Shown: one piece after another, positions 22,557 through 24,781 of the stretch
Position numbering within the stretch: position 1 is the first letter of the stretch
Layout: each line of letters starts with the position of its first letter
IMG/VR virus record: IMGVR_UViG_3300034375_011495
Span: 1-24,781 of that record
From: a virus
Length of the DNA stretch: 24,781 nucleotides
Strand: one strand, 5' to 3'
Notes under the pieces: model-generated
The model's database searches: none
Told to the model about the DNA's origin: nothing
What the model saw: only the letters and a program-made list of their open reading frames with translations
Position numbers and translations under genes: made by a program

Positions 22557-24781
22557 ATGGAAATCAGCAAACTTACAGCCCGCTGGACGGGCTCAGGTTA
22601 CACCAAGCCGCGTATGTGGACGGGTGGGCAAACCATACCCCCATCCTTTGAGCGAGGCTCTTTTAGATCCGCGCTCGCTTATGACTGGACTCAGGGACAT
22701 GAGCCTGCTCAAGAAGCGTTTCTTATCCCTTACATCTCCGAAGGAGGCCCCCTCACTCTACCCGTGAAAAAGGAAGGGATCACCCTTGAGCGCATTAAAG
22801 AAGATCTAGGATCTACTCTGTACCGCACAGGCGTATTCATCGATATTGATGACCGATGGGCGCACGATAAAGACAACCCCTTAGAGCACTCAGACGAGCG
22901 CTTCTTCACGCCCCTTGAAGAGGCGCTCGAACCCTTCAAGAAGTTCCCTGGATGGTTTTACTCAAGGACACTCAGAGGCGCTCGAGTTGGGCTCATCTTT
23001 GAACAACCCGTCGAGGTCGATCTCGGCTCCAAAGTCGCTAAAGAGATCTTCGCTCAAGTTCACCGCTCACTTGCACACCTTGAGCGCGTGGAGGTTGACG
23101 CGGGTTCTTTGCAGGACTTCCGATTTTACACCGCGCCCATTGGATTTAAGAGAAACGAGCGAATCTCATCTGAGTTTGCTCAATTATGGATCCATCCTCA
23201 TGATCTCCCCCTCAACATGATCGAGGCGATAGCCGCGAAGAATCTCTATGAATCCTATTATCTCAAATCGATAGCTGGGGCCGCGCGCAGTGCTCAAGCG
23301 AGCGCGCCGCCGTTAGGGCGTAGCCCGAGAGGAGGCAGCGCGAGCGCAGACGCACCCCCGCGAGACAGAGACACTCAACACCCTCGAGTATTCATCGAGC
23401 GCGGATTTGATCGAGATGCGCTTGATGGTACTGAGCAGTACCACTTGCTCAGAGACATGTTATGGAAACTCTCACACTCACTGATTCAAGAGGAGACACT
23501 ATTCACCGAGATTGCACAGCTCCTTGATCATCATATTTGCAACGGGAGGAGACAAGAGAAAGGAGAGCTGGAAACGCTCATCAAAGGATGCCTGAATCAA
23601 GCACCTGCTTTTTCTTCTGATCAAAGAGAGATCGGAACTACAGCGCCCCCAGAGCCCGCAACCCTTGACGAGTTCCCTGAGCTCTCGCCACTCAGGCGCA
23701 CCTTCACCTATCCCCTTGATGATCTCTCAATCGCTCGATCTCTCCTCGAGTCAATGGGAGACACCCCCGCGCCTATATGGCATGGTGAAGGGCTCAGGCG
23801 CTATGATGAGAAGAAAGGGGTCTGGAAGCTTTACCCCAAAGCCCAACTTGAGCGGATCCTCACGCGCCTCGAAGGCGCTCAAGCTGAGAATGCTAAAGGT
23901 GAATTTCGAGAGATCTCTGTAAGCGTGAACCTGATCTCAAACGCAGTCAAAGCCACAGCCATCATTACAGGCGCAGGAGAGGACATACACCCCTTTGACT
24001 CGGCCCCCGCAGGAGTCGCGCTCAGACACCACTTCATCAGCGCAGGTCTTACAGGACTTAAGGTCCAACCTCATCATCCCAGTAATCGAGCAATCCATCA
24101 CCTAGATTATGAGCTCTCGCCTCAACTGTTAGCCTATTGGGATGATGAGGACCAAGGACACCCCCCCAGTACACCCCCCATTTTCACGCGAGAGTTTCTC
24201 GCTCGCTCTCTTCACCGCGCCCCAGAGGAAGACGAGACACAAGAGGTCGTTGATCGCGAAATCAAAGCCAAGATTACCACTATAGGCGAGTGGCTAGGCT
24301 TAGCGCTCTTAGGTCTCTGCACTCGTGAAGCTACCGCGCTAGTAGCACACGGCCCTGGCTCCAACGGTAAGAGCGTACTCGCAGCGCTCATCACCGACCT
24401 TTTCGGTAAAGAGCGCACCGCGCATCTAGCACCCCAAGCGATGAAAGAGCGCTTTAGCAGAGCTCAGTTATTCGGGGCAGCTGTTAACGTGGTGAGTGAA
24501 ATGCCTGAGAGTGATCTCTTAGAGAGCGACACCATCAAGGCGATGATCTCAGGTGACGCAATCACGGTCGAACACAAGAACGAGAAGCCCTTTAGGATGA
24601 TCCCTAGAGCGGCTCACTTCTTCGCCGCAAATACCCTCCCTGCCTCCAGAGACCGCTCACATGGATTATGGAGAAGGCTCGTACCTATTGAATTTCACCA
24701 CATCTTCACGCGCTCAGATAGAGACCCTGACCTACTCGATAAACTGAGAGCGGAGTATGATTTATTAGTACCTTGGGCGCT
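22557..24781 (+). CDS. Primase-helicase: AEP-like primase + D5/SF3 helicase (3' truncated)
   Basis: Open from ATG 22557 (AAAGG 5 bases upstream) to the end of the window, at least 741 residues. N-terminal module: VFIDIDD with D96/D98, YSRTLRGARVGLIFE (135-149) and VEVD with D181, followed by FRFYTAPIGFKRN. This matches the order hDhD ... S/T-x ... hD of archaeo-eukaryotic primases, although the usual motif-II His is missing. A Pro/Ala/Arg-rich linker follows near 240-275. The C-terminal module shows Walker A GPGSNGKS (599-606), NVVSE (Walker B, E648), and FFAANTLP with N692, then WRRLVPIEF, typical of Pox_D5-type SF3 helicases. It would prime and unwind phage DNA. The primase call is weaker than the helicase call. 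Confidence 0.82.
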   Translation, partial: MEISKLTARWTGSGYTKPRMWTGGQTIPPSFERGSFRSALAYDWTQGHEPAQEAFLIPYISEGGPLTLPVKKEGITLERIKEDLGSTLYRTGVFIDIDDRWAHDKDNPLEHSDERFFTPLEEALEPFKKFPGWFYSRTLRGARVGLIFEQPVEVDLGSKVAKEIFAQVHRSLAHLERVEVDAGSLQDFRFYTAPIGFKRNERISSEFAQLWIHPHDLPLNMIEAIAAKNLYESYYLKSIAGAARSAQASAPPLGRSPRGGSASADAPPRDRDTQHPRVFIERGFDRDALDGTEQYHLLRDMLWKLSHSLIQEETLFTEIAQLLDHHICNGRRQEKGELETLIKGCLNQAPAFSSDQREIGTTAPPEPATLDEFPELSPLRRTFTYPLDDLSIARSLLESMGDTPAPIWHGEGLRRYDEKKGVWKLYPKAQLERILTRLEGAQAENAKGEFREISVSVNLISNAVKATAIITGAGEDIHPFDSAPAGVALRHHFISAGLTGLKVQPHHPSNRAIHHLDYELSPQLLAYWDDEDQGHPPSTPPIFTREFLARSLHRAPEEDETQEVVDREIKAKITTIGEWLGLALLGLCTREATALVAHGPGSNGKSVLAALITDLFGKERTAHLAPQAMKERFSRAQLFGAAVNVVSEMPESDLLESDTIKAMISGDAITVEHKNEKPFRMIPRAAHFFAANTLPASRDRSHGLWRRLVPIEFHHIFTRSDRDPDLLDKLRAEYDLLVPWA

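Noticed and set aside
22730-23922. Several 60-100 codon frames on both strands inside the primase part
   Set aside because: The real frame is the long one from 22557 to the window end, which carries the primase and helicase motifs; the others are Ser/Arg-rich shadows.

Overview
The window is a 24.8 kb piece of a tailed-phage (or prophage) genome encoding a contractile, myovirus-type tail. It begins inside the major capsid gene and ends inside a primase-helicase gene. There is no integrase, terminase, portal, tRNA, rRNA or recognisable host gene. G+C is moderate and the short words GAGCGC/GCGCTC recur on both strands. That suggests a proteobacterial, myxobacterial or related Gram-negative host, but nothing here fixes the host.

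Region 1 (1-4032, + strand) is the head and neck: the C-terminal part of the major capsid protein with an apparent Ig/FN3-like insertion, a small basic protein, a connector-type protein, a Cys-rich neck protein, an HK97-gp10-like neck protein and a tail-terminator-type protein. Region 2 (4033-8337) is the tail shaft: a sigma70-like promoter, sheath, tube, a pair of overlapping tail-assembly chaperone frames with a likely programmed frameshift, and a short tape measure. Region 3 (8334-17481) is the baseplate and fibres: hub, spike-like OB protein, a LysM + gp25-like fusion, baseplate J, and four distal structural proteins including one with a collagen-like stalk. Region 4 (17491-17968) holds two small membrane proteins, probably holin or lysis accessory; no endolysin is in the window.

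Region 5 (17940-22440, - strand) is a compact replication operon read toward the structural genes: DUF3310 protein, a small unknown, a Cas4/AddB-like Fe-S PD-(D/E)XK nuclease with a proline-rich hinge and an extra C-terminal domain, a DUF669-like single-strand-binding protein, and a PolA-type DNA polymerase with DEDDy exonuclease. Region 6 (22557-end, + strand) is a large protein with an apparent archaeo-eukaryotic-type primase module followed by an SF3/D5 helicase. It is divergent from region 5 across a 116-bp control region in which two candidate promoters interlock around an inverted repeat.

Together regions 5 and 6 give the phage a polymerase, primase, helicase, SSB and nuclease of its own. 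Genes within each block are tightly packed, often with 4-base ATGA (or TTGA) stop/start overlaps, which indicates translational coupling. The structural and replication transcripts converge and overlap near 17.95 kb without an obvious terminator.
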